From Xenopus tropicalis (lineage: Eukaryota; Chordata; Amphibia; Anura; Pipidae), in the NCBI RefSeq assembly GCF_000004195.4, contig NC_030678.2, positions 138,385,047-138,449,046 of the forward strand: DNA of 64,000 nt, read 5' to 3'. The first letter of the stretch is position 1, and each line of letters opens with the position of its first letter. The notes under the pieces were generated by a model. That model searched no databases. It was not told where the DNA came from and saw only the letters and a list, made by a program, of their open reading frames with translations. Positions 48,001 through 60,971 of this stretch are shown here, piece after piece. Position numbers and translations under genes: made by a program.

Positions 48001-51000
48001 ACTGTACACCATGTGTCATTTTGCTATGATATAGAAGTTTACCTAACACAGTTGAGTTAATGCCATGCACTAACAAGGGATCTACATCTCCTTACCTCCA
48101 GTTTCATCTTCAGGTCCTCGTACTTAAAATCCATAGAGAATGTAATGAGGTGGAGTTCCTCCATGACACTAAGTGATCCCTAAAAAACACACTAAAATTA
48201 AATTCAGGAAATACCATAATGCTCGATGAAAGGGGGTGACCAGGTATGTTCTTACTGCTTACTTGCACTTTAGCCTCTCTCTCTGCCATTCTATTAAAAT
48301 ACACTTTTATCCACACCTGTCCTCATTATCAAAAAACAAATTGAAATGTCACCTTTTTTTTCTTGTAATACTGGCCTTTGAGTTGGGGGAGTAGGCCGGG
48401 CAATAGTCCAAGGGTGGGGAAATAGGTGGAGTGGGTGGGGAAATGGCAGGGTTTAGGCAGGTCTGTACTTATAATAAATAATCCTTTAGCAGAGAGGGTC
48501 AGGAAAGGGAGGGGTTTGTAACCATAAACCCAAAAAATGTCTGTGCACAATGACAAGATAGCATGGGCAGAAATCCTCTATTGCAGAAGACTAATCTCCT
48601 CTAAATGCCTTACCACTGGTAATAAAATAATCACCACTGGAGAAACATATGCATCACTTTGGCTTTCTTAAGTCGCCTGCCATAGAGGAGATTTGCCGTG
48701 GCCAATTAACCTCCTTCTGTGTCAGGGCCCTTAACCCTGTTAAAATTATACTGTATACCCTCACTTTAGTGTCAGCAAGATTTTACTTTTGTGACAACAG
48801 GGACCTCTTACCTTGGCAATTAAAGGAACAGTAACACCACATTTTTTTAATTCTTTATTCCCCCCGAAACAGCTATAATGATAGGTAACTTCCCCTTGGA
48901 TTTTTTTAACTCTTTAACTTGAATTTGACTCGCAAAGTGCCCCACAGAAAAAAGTCGAAAATGCAATGGCAGCTTAAATTTCTCCGTGGACAGAACTGGA
49001 AGTCAGCTTCAGGCACCAATAACCTAAAGCACCTAAGCTTTTTTTCAGTGTTTGCAGCTTAAATGTATTTTTCTATTCCTTCAGACAGCTTTTTGGTCAA
49101 TTTTCCCTTTCTCCTATGGGGCACTTTGCAAGTCAATATCAAGCTGAAAAGTTAAAAAAAATCAAAGGGAAAGTAAGCCTACTGTTCCTTTAAACAATAA
49201 TGTCCCTTGCTTAAATTGGTTCTAAACTATCTTCTGCAACATTAGTATAAATACACTTTTCAACCATTAGGCAATGTGTGCCATGGTTTTGCAATGCAAA
49301 AACACACACACATATCTATACATATATATATATATATAAATAAATATACTGCTTGCCTCATTTGCACCTTTTCCACCTTTTCCTCCAGTACCAGCTTTCT
49401 GTTCTTTCAGTATCTAAAGGGAAAAATAAACACCATTACTCCAATCATACACTAAATTTGATTGCAGCGGTCTTCTGACTTTTTGGTTAAAGCCAGCCTT
49501 TGAAGTCCAGTACTTGGTCAAAAAAAGTACATACATCAAAACATTAATCCAGTCATATTAGCCATAATTCCCATAAAATGCCCTACTAGAGCATATAAGT
49601 GTACATTTAAAATGCCATTCTAATTTACCTTCAGGTTTGGCCTCCAGGAGTATCACATTTGCCACAAGTATCAACCAAACTGCCCTTCATGCTAGGTCCC
49701 CAAGCCAATGCCCTGGGTTCCCCCATAGGACAGCCAGGCCCACATTTTGGGAACCACTGTTCTATAGGAATTGTGAAGACTCACATTTTTATTGGCATTA
49801 CTGGTTCCTAATAAAACTACTCTTTATGTCACTTTTACCTAATTAGTTGTTTGTGTGCACTCCATTTTACTCCAAGGCTACATAGATTGCGGGTGTCTAG
49901 GTGAAAAAAGCTGCTAAGAATTCATTACCATAGCCATTTAAAACACTAGGAACTTGTACTGGGTCGTAATTTAGATCTACCCCTTCAGATGTTGATTAGG
50001 TCTAAATCTCCCACTCCCTAAACTATTTTTTCATTCCCCTTCTAAGAAGTCCTGCCTACCATAGCACTGATGGTCTGTTTGGGTGGTGCACGAGAATATA
50101 ACACTTTCAGTTATACAAAGCAAAATCAATAAGCTATAACTATTTTACAGAGAATATACACATATGTATACCAAATGTTTAAAGTCTGCCACTAGGCCTT
50201 CTCCTTGGATTTCCTCCATGGCTTTGTTCTGTGTCCCAAGCAAATTGAATTTCCGATAGCTGTGTGAGAAAGGTGCAAAGGTTATTCACTACACATATTA
50301 TCAGCTTAGTTAAAGGAACAGTAACACCAAAAAATGAAAGTGCATAAAACTAACTAAAATATAATATGCTGCTGCCCTGCACTGGTGAAAGTTGTGTGTT
50401 TACTTCAGAAAGTCTACTATAATTTATATAAATAAGCTGCTGTGTAGCCATAGGGGCAGCCATTCAAAGAAGAAAAGGCACAGGCACATAGCAGATAACA
50501 GATAAAACACTATTGTATTCTACACAACTTATCTGTTATCTGCTATGTAACCTGTGCCTTTTCTCCTTTTTTCCAGCTTGAATGGCTGCCTCCATGGCTA
50601 CACAGCAGCTTATTATATAAATTATAGTAGTGTTACTGTAGCAAACACACCAGTTTTACCAGTGCAGGGCAACAGTGCATTATATTTTTATTACCTTATT
50701 TTCCGGTGTATAAGACGACTGGGTGTATAAGACGACCCCCAAATTTTGCAGTTAAAATATAGTGTTTGGAATATACTTGCTGTATAAGACTACCCCTCTT
50801 CCAACGCACACCAAAGGCCAGGCGACTGGCTGGTTGTTGTATACAACTGCTTTGATTGGTTAGAGTGGTCACACAGGACATTGGTAGCCAAGGCCCCCTA
50901 AAACATTAGTAGCCAGGGCCCCCTAAAACATTGGTAACCAGGGCCCCCCTAAAAAATACATCATGCAGGTAGGCAGCTGTGAGTGTACATGGAGCATAAA

Positions 51001-54000
51001 CAAATCAGAATGTCACTTCTCTGTTGCAGCCATAAAGAAACAAATCATTGCTTGGCTAAAGTTACCCTTTATCAATGTACATAGTCTAAAAAGTCAGCGC
51101 AGTGGACTTTCTCCAGCACCCCCCCCAGCGACTTCCTCCAGCTTCCTCCCCCCCCCCCAGCAACTTCCTTTGGCTCCCCTCAGCTTCCCCCATCCAAGCT
51201 ACATCCAAGCTACCTCCTGCGGCTCCCCCACCAGCGACCTCCTTCGTCTGCGTCTTCCTTATTGCAGCTTGCTTCCTCATATGTCCGGCCAGGGCCAGGG
51301 CCGCCGTCATTGGTGGCCAGCGGAGAATTTGATTGGTTGCGCCCCGTGCATGCTTCCCGGACATATGAGGAAGCAAGCTGCAGTACCCGGCGTATAAGAC
51401 GACCCCCGACTTTGGCACAGATATTTTGGGGTAAAAAAGTCGTCTTATACGCCGGAAAATACGGTACTTTAAAGTTCTTTTACAAACCGGATTCCAAAAA
51501 AGTTGGGACACTAAACAAATTGTGAATAAAAACTGAACGCAATGATGTGGAGGTGCCAACTTCTAATATTTTATTCAGAATAGAACATAAATCACGGAAC
51601 AAAAGTTTAAACTGAGAAAATGTACCATTTTAAGGGAAAAATATGTTGATTCAGAATTTCATGGTGTCAACAAATCCCAAAAAAGTTGGGACAAGGCCAT
51701 TTTCCCCACTGTGTGGCATCTCCCCTTCTTCTTACAACACTCAACAGACGTCTAGGGACCGAGGAGACCAGTTTCTCAAGTTTAGGAATAGGAATGCTCT
51801 CCCATTCTTGTCTAATACAGGCCTCTAACTGTTCAATCGTCTTGGGCCTTCTTTGTCGCACCTTCCTCTTTATAATGCGCCAAATGTTCTCTATAGGTGA
51901 AAGATCTGGACTGCAGACTGGCCATTTCAGTACCCGGATCCTTCTCCTACGCAGCCATGATGTTGTGATTGATGCAGAATGTAGTCTGGCATTATCTTGT
52001 TGAAAAATGCAGAGTCTTCCCTGAAAGAGATGACGTCTGGATGGGAGCATATGTTGTTCTAGAACCTGAATATATTTTTCTGCATTGATGCTGCATTTCC
52101 AGACATGCAAGCTGCCCATGCCACATGCACTCATGCAACCCCATACCATCAGAGATGCAGGCTTCTGAACTGAGCGTTGATAACAACTTGGGTTGTCCTT
52201 GTCCTCTTTGGTCCGGATGACATGGCGTCCCAGATTTCCAAAAAGAACTTCGAATCGTGACTCGTCTGACCACAGAACAGTCTTCCATTTTGCCACACTC
52301 CATTTTAAATGATCCCTGGCCCAGTGAAAACACCTGAGCTTGTGGATCTTGCTTAGAAATGGCTTCTTCTGTACTGTAGAGTTTTAGCTGGCAACGGCGG
52401 ATGGCACGGTGGATTGTGTTCACTGACAATGGTTTCTGGAAGTATTCCTGAGCCCATTCTGTGATTTCCTTTACAGTAGCATTCCTGTTTGTGGTGCAGT
52501 GTCGTTTAAGGGCCCGGAGATCACGGGCATCCAGTATGGTTTTACGGCCTTGACCCTTACGCACAGAGATTGTTCCAGATTCTCTGAATCTTCGGATGAT
52601 GTTACGCACAGTTGATGATGATAGATGCAAAATCTTTGCAATTTTTCGCTGGGTAACACCTTTCTGATATTGCTCCACTATCTTTCTGCGCAACATTGTG
52701 GGAATTGGTGATCCTCTCCCCATCTTGGCTTCTGAGAGACACTGCCACTCTGAGAAGCTCTTTTTATACCCAATCATGTTGCCAATTGACCTAATTAGTG
52801 TTATTTGGTCTTCCAGCTCTTCGTTATGCTCAAATTTACTTTTTCCAGCCTCTTATTGCTACTTGTCCCAACTTTTTTGGGATTTGTTGACACCATGAAA
52901 TTCTGAATCAACATATTTTTCCCTTAAAATGGTACATTTTCTCAGTTTAAACTTTTGTTCCGTGATTTATGTTCTATTCTGAATAAAATATTAGAAGTTG
53001 GCACCTCCACATCATTGCGTTCAGTTTTTATTCACAATTTGTTTAGTGTCCCAACTTTTTTGGAATCCGGTTTGTATTTTTTGGTGTTACTGTTCCTTTA
53101 AAGGAAACAAAAAAAGCACTGTGTCTGAGCAAGCAGCTAAAAATTATACTCTATTATCTATTAGGGCATGGTCACACTGAGCTTTGGCTCTGCTGTTCCC
53201 TGCCTGTGGTATTTAATCAAGGCATAGACAAGTGTATCCGTCCTAATCCACATCTCCCTGTAGCTGCACTGACAATTACAGCTATCGCCTGTGTGCAGCT
53301 ACACTGAGCGGAGCAGAAGTGGAGATCGGGACGAAAATGGGCCAGCGCTCTGTGTGCCCATGCCCTTAGCATTAAGAACAATGCATAAGATAGATTTTCT
53401 TACCCTTTAATACTGGGGGGATTCCTGGAAAAAAAAGAAGAAAATAATCATAAGAATAGACTCAAAATATAAGCATGCAGGATTTGGCTACATACAAGCT
53501 ATTTTTACAGGTTTCACACCAAGCAAAATCCTAAGTGCTGAAGCATACTGTATCCAACTGAAAGGCTAGTCACGAACTAAGCATTTTTCATAACTGTGTA
53601 GAAACACAGGCAGAGATATTTGTTATGTTTGCACTGATGGGCATAGAATTAGGCCTGTCAGCACACACAGGGTGAATTTTGGCAGGAAATCACTAAATTC
53701 ACCCTGTTTGTGCATTGACAAGCCAATGCCATGCCTGTCGGTGCATAGAGAACTGGAAGTAAAAGTCATCAAATTGGCCTAATGTTCCACTAGTCCTATA
53801 TGGAATCAAATGCATAATATTTGCCTAGGTAAATAACCCACAGTAACTAAAAAAAGTTTGCTTTAAATAACAGGTAACAAGTAAATGTTGCCTGCTAATA
53901 TGTTGCTATAGCTGACTAGACCTGTAGCTACTTTACATCTTCATTTATATAACCAAAAAGTCATGTGACTTTAAAGCACCAGAGATGAATCACTTTTAAA

Positions 54001-57000
54001 ACTTTGCTTAAGTTTTAATATGCAAATTTTCAGACACATTTTGAATGGATTCCCTTAATAAACCACAAATTGTCAGTGAGAGTTCTAACTATACACTGAT
54101 AACATATCATTTTCAAACCCTGCTATAAGTTCTCTGGCACACGGGGAGATTAGTCGCTCGCGACTAAACTCCCTGTTCGCGGGCGACTAATCTCCCCGGA
54201 TTGCCATCACCTGCCATCCCACCGGCGAAAATGTAAATCGCCGGTGGGATGGCATACGCGGCGGCGCGATTTCAGTGAAATTTATGCCAATTAGGATTCA
54301 GATTCAGTTCGCCTGGGACCACAAATCCGGCCAAAACCGAATCCTTAAAAAACCGCCGGGATTCGCCCGAATCCCTAACCGCATCCCTACATAGTTTTCA
54401 TTCTGGGGATATAGTTTTTGATTGGTTGTGTTAAGCAATGCAGAAGGGGACACTTACTTATCCACACAGAAAGAGACCTTCAAGTTGTCTTTAAGTTTTG
54501 GTAGATTCACAAGCAGCCTAAACATAAAAAATAACATCTGTTAATAAAGTTAATATCATACCATAATATGCAAGACTTGTTTGTACGGCTAGACTGGCAC
54601 ACCTTAAGGGTTCTTCTCAAAAGAGTCCACCTACCTGACCCTCACAGAAAACTGTGTGCTGGTTTTTAATACAAGGGGGCGTTTACACGGAAAGGCCATG
54701 ATTGGCTGACGATCTACCACAAAGGATCTAAAGCAGAAAAATAATACACATTGCTTAAGAAGGAGACAAATGTACATGATCCAAAACACAATAAAACTGC
54801 AATAGAAAAAAGTACCAGACAAAAAATACTATGTGGTCATATATAAGCATAATACTGTCCCAGTAGCTTCCCAGGCATGCCAGATACTGTGCCCTCTTTG
54901 TCACTTAAGGCTTGTGCACCCCACCATACAAGTTCTAAATGAGGATCTGTGCAATGCCAGGACAGTACCAAGAACCTATATATCACTAACCATATGGGTA
55001 GGAAAGGTGTAAGGTATAAGGTAGAAATCTCCATGTTCTAACTGCCACTTCTGCCCTTATGTGAGTGTGGGCCTATAAAGTCCGCTGGCCATAGGAAGAA
55101 ACAGGACCTTAAAGTGCTTCATGGGATTTGTTTTCTTTAAAAATAAATGAAAGACAGTACAGAGTGAAACAGTGGCAGCACCAATATAGGTTCAAATCCA
55201 CCTGGGTGCAGAATTATGATTTATGAAATGGAAGCAAGAAGAGCTGACAGTATGTTGTAGCTCTCAGTTGTACTACATGTAAGCAATCCATCACAGTGCA
55301 TTATGGCACAATTAGCCCTGCCTGAAAGACTTTAATCTTGGCACACAAATTTGCGAGTGAAGATACAGAAGCAGTACCTGATGGGAAAACTAAAAAAGAA
55401 AAAAAAAACAAATTCAAAACTTTACAGTAACGATGTACATGGAAAACTGTGTATTCTAAAATCTACCGTATGTGCTTACAACACACTGATACTGCCATGA
55501 TCACCTACCTCTGGAGAAGAAGGGACAGCAATTCATTAAGCCTCTGTATCAGGTTGGGTGGATCTATTTTCAGTGGGTCACCCTCATAAGAAATTCGGGA
55601 TGGCAGTTCTGCGAGATTCTTGAAAATGCGGTGGAGCTGGAAAAAACACTCTGCAGTCTTTGTTACCCTGTACAAGAAAAGTGGGGGGTGGGCAGAAAGA
55701 AAGTAATCGTTTATTGTTGGAGCTAAAGCTGATCAAATATAATGAGATTGCAATAGTCTAGGCATACATAGCACCTCAGGCACCAGTTTCAACAAACCTG
55801 CCATAACACTTGCTTTGTCCATAGTGGTAATGATCTGCACCCTGATACAATACATGGCACAAATTATTAGGTAAACATTGCTAGTACCAGAGAATCATTC
55901 ACTCTAAAGTTTTGAATTCTCACACCAATACTTCTAAAGACATTTTTACCTAATTTCTAGTTGTGCTAATGGGAACATTGTACTAAGAGTGGTACTATTA
56001 ATAACCCTGTATAGGTACATAGGGTTGAAAAAAGACCAGAGTCCATCTAGTTTAACCCTTCCAAGTCAACCCAGCATACACAAACCTATACTGACCTATC
56101 TATACACTCACATACATAAACCCATACTGACCTATCTATACACTCACATACAGACCCATACTGACCTATCTATACACTCACACACAGACCAATACTGACC
56201 TATCTATCCACTCACATAATAAACCCATACTGACCTATCTATACCCTCACATACAGACCCATCTATACCAACGACCTATCTATACACTCACATACATAAA
56301 CCCATACTGACCTATCTATCCACTCACATACATAAACCCATACTGACCGATCTATAAACTCACATACATAAACCCATACTGACCTATCTATCCACTCACA
56401 TACATAAACCCATACTGACCTATCTATCCACTCACATACATAAACCCATACTGACCTATCTATCCACTCACATACAGACCCATACTGACCTATCTATACC
56501 CTCACATACAGACCCATACTGACCTATCTATACACTCACATACAGACCCATACTGACCTATCTATACACTCACATACAGACCCATACTGACCTATCTATA
56601 CACTCACATACAGACCCATACTGACCTATCTATACACTCACATACAGACCCATACTGACCTATCTATACACTCACATACATAAACCATATATACCAACAT
56701 CAATACAAACTGTAGATATTAGTATCACAATAGGCTTGGATATTATGCTTGTTCAAGAACTCATCCGAGCCCCTCTTAAAGGCATGTTGTATGTTATCCC
56801 TTCCTAATTTATAGTTGTGCTAATGGAAACATTGTACTAAGAGCATTACTATCAATAACCTTGTATGTAATCCCTTCCTAAAAAGATTAAAGTTAGGTTA
56901 ACTTTTAGTATGTTATAAAAAGTTCTATTCTTTTTTAATTGCCTTTCATTTTTTATAGTTTTTTAATCATCTGCTTTCTTCTTCTGCCCCTTTTCAGCTT

Positions 57001-60000
57001 TCACAATGGGGTCGCTGACCCTGGCAACCAAAAAACAATTGATCTGTAAGGCTAAGGGTACACGATGTACACAGGCAGAGAAAAGCAGATCACGTCCTAT
57101 TTGATCTATCTTGAAGCTTCACTGACTGGTTTGGGCTGAAATCCATACATTTGAGTTTTACTTAATCCCAGATCAGTAATGAGGTGAAATGAATTGGTGG
57201 AATTAAGCTTTCTCTACTCACCAGCCCTGAAGATTCTTGAGAGATGTTTCTGTGGGGGCTCCAATACATTCCAGTTTTTGCTTTAACAGCCACTCATCTA
57301 ATTCCTGCTGCAGGAATTCGACAAGTGTCTCACACAACCCAAGCAGGCCCTTTATTTGATCCAAAACCTCCTGGGGGTAAAAAGAATATTTTTAAGGTAT
57401 AGCCTACATGAGCAGCTGAGCAGAGAAAGAACAGTAGAGAATGTGTCCAGTGTATAAAACCCACTTATTGTACAGCGCTGCGGAATATGTTGGCGCTTTA
57501 TAAATAAATGTTAATAATAATAATAATAATGTGCATGTGTGGCACAAATTATTGTTGCCTTCCTTTCACTTGAGGGCTAAACTATAGTAGCCAGAGAGGG
57601 TGAACTTCAGTACCAAATTATGTTTTAGCCCACTAGGAGGCACAATTTCAGTGAATGTTTCATTTTAATTTAGTTAAATTAGGGGAACAAAAGTAGTCGT
57701 GTGGCTACTCAGAAATTAGCAGAATAGAGTGTCCGGGTCATTACCCGTGTGTTTGTAATATCTGGGAGATGGAGAAAGTGCCTTTAGCATGTTCTTATGT
57801 GGGGGCTATTAACTTCTAAGGGCTCTGGCACACGGGGGAGATTAGTCGCCCGCGATAAAACTCCCTGTTCGCGGGCGACTAATCTCCCCGAGTTGCCTAC
57901 CCCTGCCATCCCACCGGCGAACATGTAAGTCGCCGGCGGGATGGCAGAAAGCCAAAGTCTCAACAGCTATCTTAAAGAACATGTAAATGGGATTTTTTTA
58001 AGAGTCTGGAATTCGTTCCCAGAATTCCTTTTGTTTGCTTTTGTCTGTGTGAGGCAGTCTCCTCAACCTTATTTATTTGTTTGTAGAACCACATGGTGAC
58101 TCTACCTAAGCTGATCAGAAAACCCTACACTACACTGATGAGCCCCCAATAAGGGCGAAACTGGTCTGTAGTTGGGAATCTGATCAGCTATTGTCCTGAC
58201 TTCAGCTTCAAACCCAGTGGGTGAGCTGTAGCCTATAGGATAAACCCATGTAAATGGGATTTTTTTTAAGAGTCTGGAATTCGTTCCCAGAATTCCTTTT
58301 GTTTGTTAAAGAACACATAAACCCTTTATTTTTCTACCATGTATATAAGTTGGGCACATCTCCCCCATCAAATTTTAAATGGTAGAGAGAATTATTTGCT
58401 ATTTAAACAGTGTAATTTAGAAATAAAAACTACATTACAAAAATCATGACAGAATCCCTTTGTTTTACTTTTAGTTTGTTACAGAATGTCCAATTCATAG
58501 CAACGTCTCAATTTGTCTTCATTTTATTTGTTTATTTTTTTAATAGTTTCTTTTAGCTATTTGCCTTCCTCTTCTGCATCTTCCAGCTTTCAAATGGAGG
58601 GGGGGGGGGGTCACTGACCCCTGCCAAAAAGCTTTTGTGCCATGAGGCTACAGTTTCATTGTTCCTTTTATTACTTATCTTTCAATTTTGACTTCTCCTA
58701 TTTATCTCCCAGGCTCTCATTTCAACCAGAATATCAGTCCTTGGCATGGAGCACCAGCCAGTAAGGTTAAAAGTAAACATAATGTGGCAAAAAAAAACCA
58801 AAAAGAAACATAATAGGCTTCACCCCAAAGTATCACCAGCTTGGCTTGACGCATTCCATGGCCCTTAGCCACTTATTCAGAAGCTCATTTTAACCAGTGC
58901 TTGGTTGCTAGAGTAAATTTGACCCTACAATTCCAAACGGGAGAGCTGCTGAACAAAAAGCAAAATAATTGCAAAACCACAAAAAGTTAAAAATTAAGAC
59001 CAATTGCAGATTATCTCAGAATATCATTGTCTGCATTATAGTAAAATGCATACCCTTGTAAAACAGCAAATGAATCATTTGTGAGATAGGTCATAAATCT
59101 AAGGTTTAGACGTGTTCTAAAATAAGCTGTGTTTGTAATGACAAATACTTTCTAAATAATCCCCGTGCTGATAATACAACACAACACATGCATAAACAAC
59201 ATTATCCTATAAAACTGACCTTGCGCTTCCTGTCCAGTTCATTTAACAGACTCTGCAGTTCATCTCTTTTCTTCTTTAAATGTTTGTCATCGGGGTGTGA
59301 CCTTGCTGTAAGGGTACCAAACAAGAACTTAGCCAGTGATCAGGCATATAAAAGGGCTTTTTGTATGGTAATGCAAAGCAATCCCAATCTCCCAGGGTAT
59401 GTTTGGCAGGAATCCTGGGCTTCTCCTGCACCAGGAAATTAACTTATTGATACATTTTAAAGAACTGACCACTGCAAATACATTTTTAACTTTAGTCAGC
59501 TGAAGTTAATGGACATGTAAACCCCGTACACAAAAATATAATCAGTGAACAGCCTCTTTGAAATCTTTCAATGCCTGCCACACTGGTTGTCCAGAGGTTA
59601 ATAGTAAGGCTGCAGCATCTCCTTAATCACTTTCCTTCTCCTCCTGTAACCCACTGCCCCCCCCTCCCCCCTCTGGAATTTGCTTTGATTTCTGGCTTGC
59701 CAGACATGGTCAGTTTTTTTCAGCTCAGATTACTAAACACACCCCCCATTTTAGCAACCAATGAAGAGATGGCATTGCTGGTAGAAATTCAGCTCTAGCT
59801 CTCCTAACCTCCTCTCCTGAGCTTAGTTTAACCATTACAGTGCTCAAACAAAGCAGAACTTTTAGCAAAGACAGTTCTGCCTGTGTGAGCCTGTATTCTT
59901 GATGACATTTATGCTGAATAAGGGCTCTGGCACACGGGGAGATTAGTCACTATTACCTTGCTCCAACAGCAATGAGCTAGGACTAGCTAATATCAAAATT

Positions 60001-60939
60001 CATCTGTCAGGTACAGGTGCTAGCGTGCTCACACCATTCTCATGGAAGGTAATATCACAAAAGTAAATACAGTGGAAAAAAGTGTGTAACCTAGGTATTG
60101 TGACTTTACAGCTGTTTACTAAATATTATAGGTGCAGAGGTCATTTTCTTTTCCCCCAATAAGTATTTTAAAGTGAGGTGGGGAGGGAAGTAGCTTTCTC
60201 CATTGACAAGAACACATGCATGGATGGATCTTCTTTAAGGTGCTCTTGCAACCTTACTATGCAACATTTTTTAACGTTAAAAAAAATTACATACATAATT
60301 TATTACAGATTATTTTTATTATTATTATTTTTTTTTTATTTATTTTATTACAAATTACATAACAGATTATGTCACAGTGCCAGTTTAAAATATCCAACAT
60401 ATTTACCCATAATCTCAAAGTTCTTGTACTTGAAGTCAAATGTTTCCTGCAGATCCTCTAGAAATTTCAATTCACAGTCCACTGACTTAAAAACAGAAGA
60501 GGAAAAAAAACTCTTAAAGAGAAGAAAGCATTTAACTGGGGAGTAACCTAAGTTTCAATAGGTACACCTAGGCAAAATCTAACTTACAGGTATGGGATAT
60601 ATTATACAGACAGCATGTAGTGTGGTGCATGATGCCTACAGGCTATTAAAAAAAACAAGAGGATTTTTTGCCATTTGCATAGATTTATGCAAGATTAGTT
60701 AGCATGAAGTGCAATGTAATGTCTATATATTATACATTAAAAAAGTGAATCAGTCAAAAGTGATGAACTGTTTGTTTAAACAGTACACAATGGGAAATGG
60801 AAATATAACTTTGGAGCTTCCTGGATGATGGGTTTATGGATAACAGATCCCATACATATAATATAGGATTTTCCACTGAGTAAAGTATGTGCACTAGGAT
60901 TATGAAAGAGAATTAGATTGTGGACACAAGGAGATTTGG

Positions 60940-60971
<32 letters not shown>

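Larger units (their letters stand above)
50310..53101. mobile_element. MITE host of two nested insertions
   Basis: TTAAAGGAACAGTAACACCA at the left and TTGGTGTTACTGTTCCTTTA at the right are inverted ends of one MITE (family also at 48820-49194). Its right part is broken by the TIR element 50694-51464 and the Tc1 transposon 51482-53074. Confidence 0.7.
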
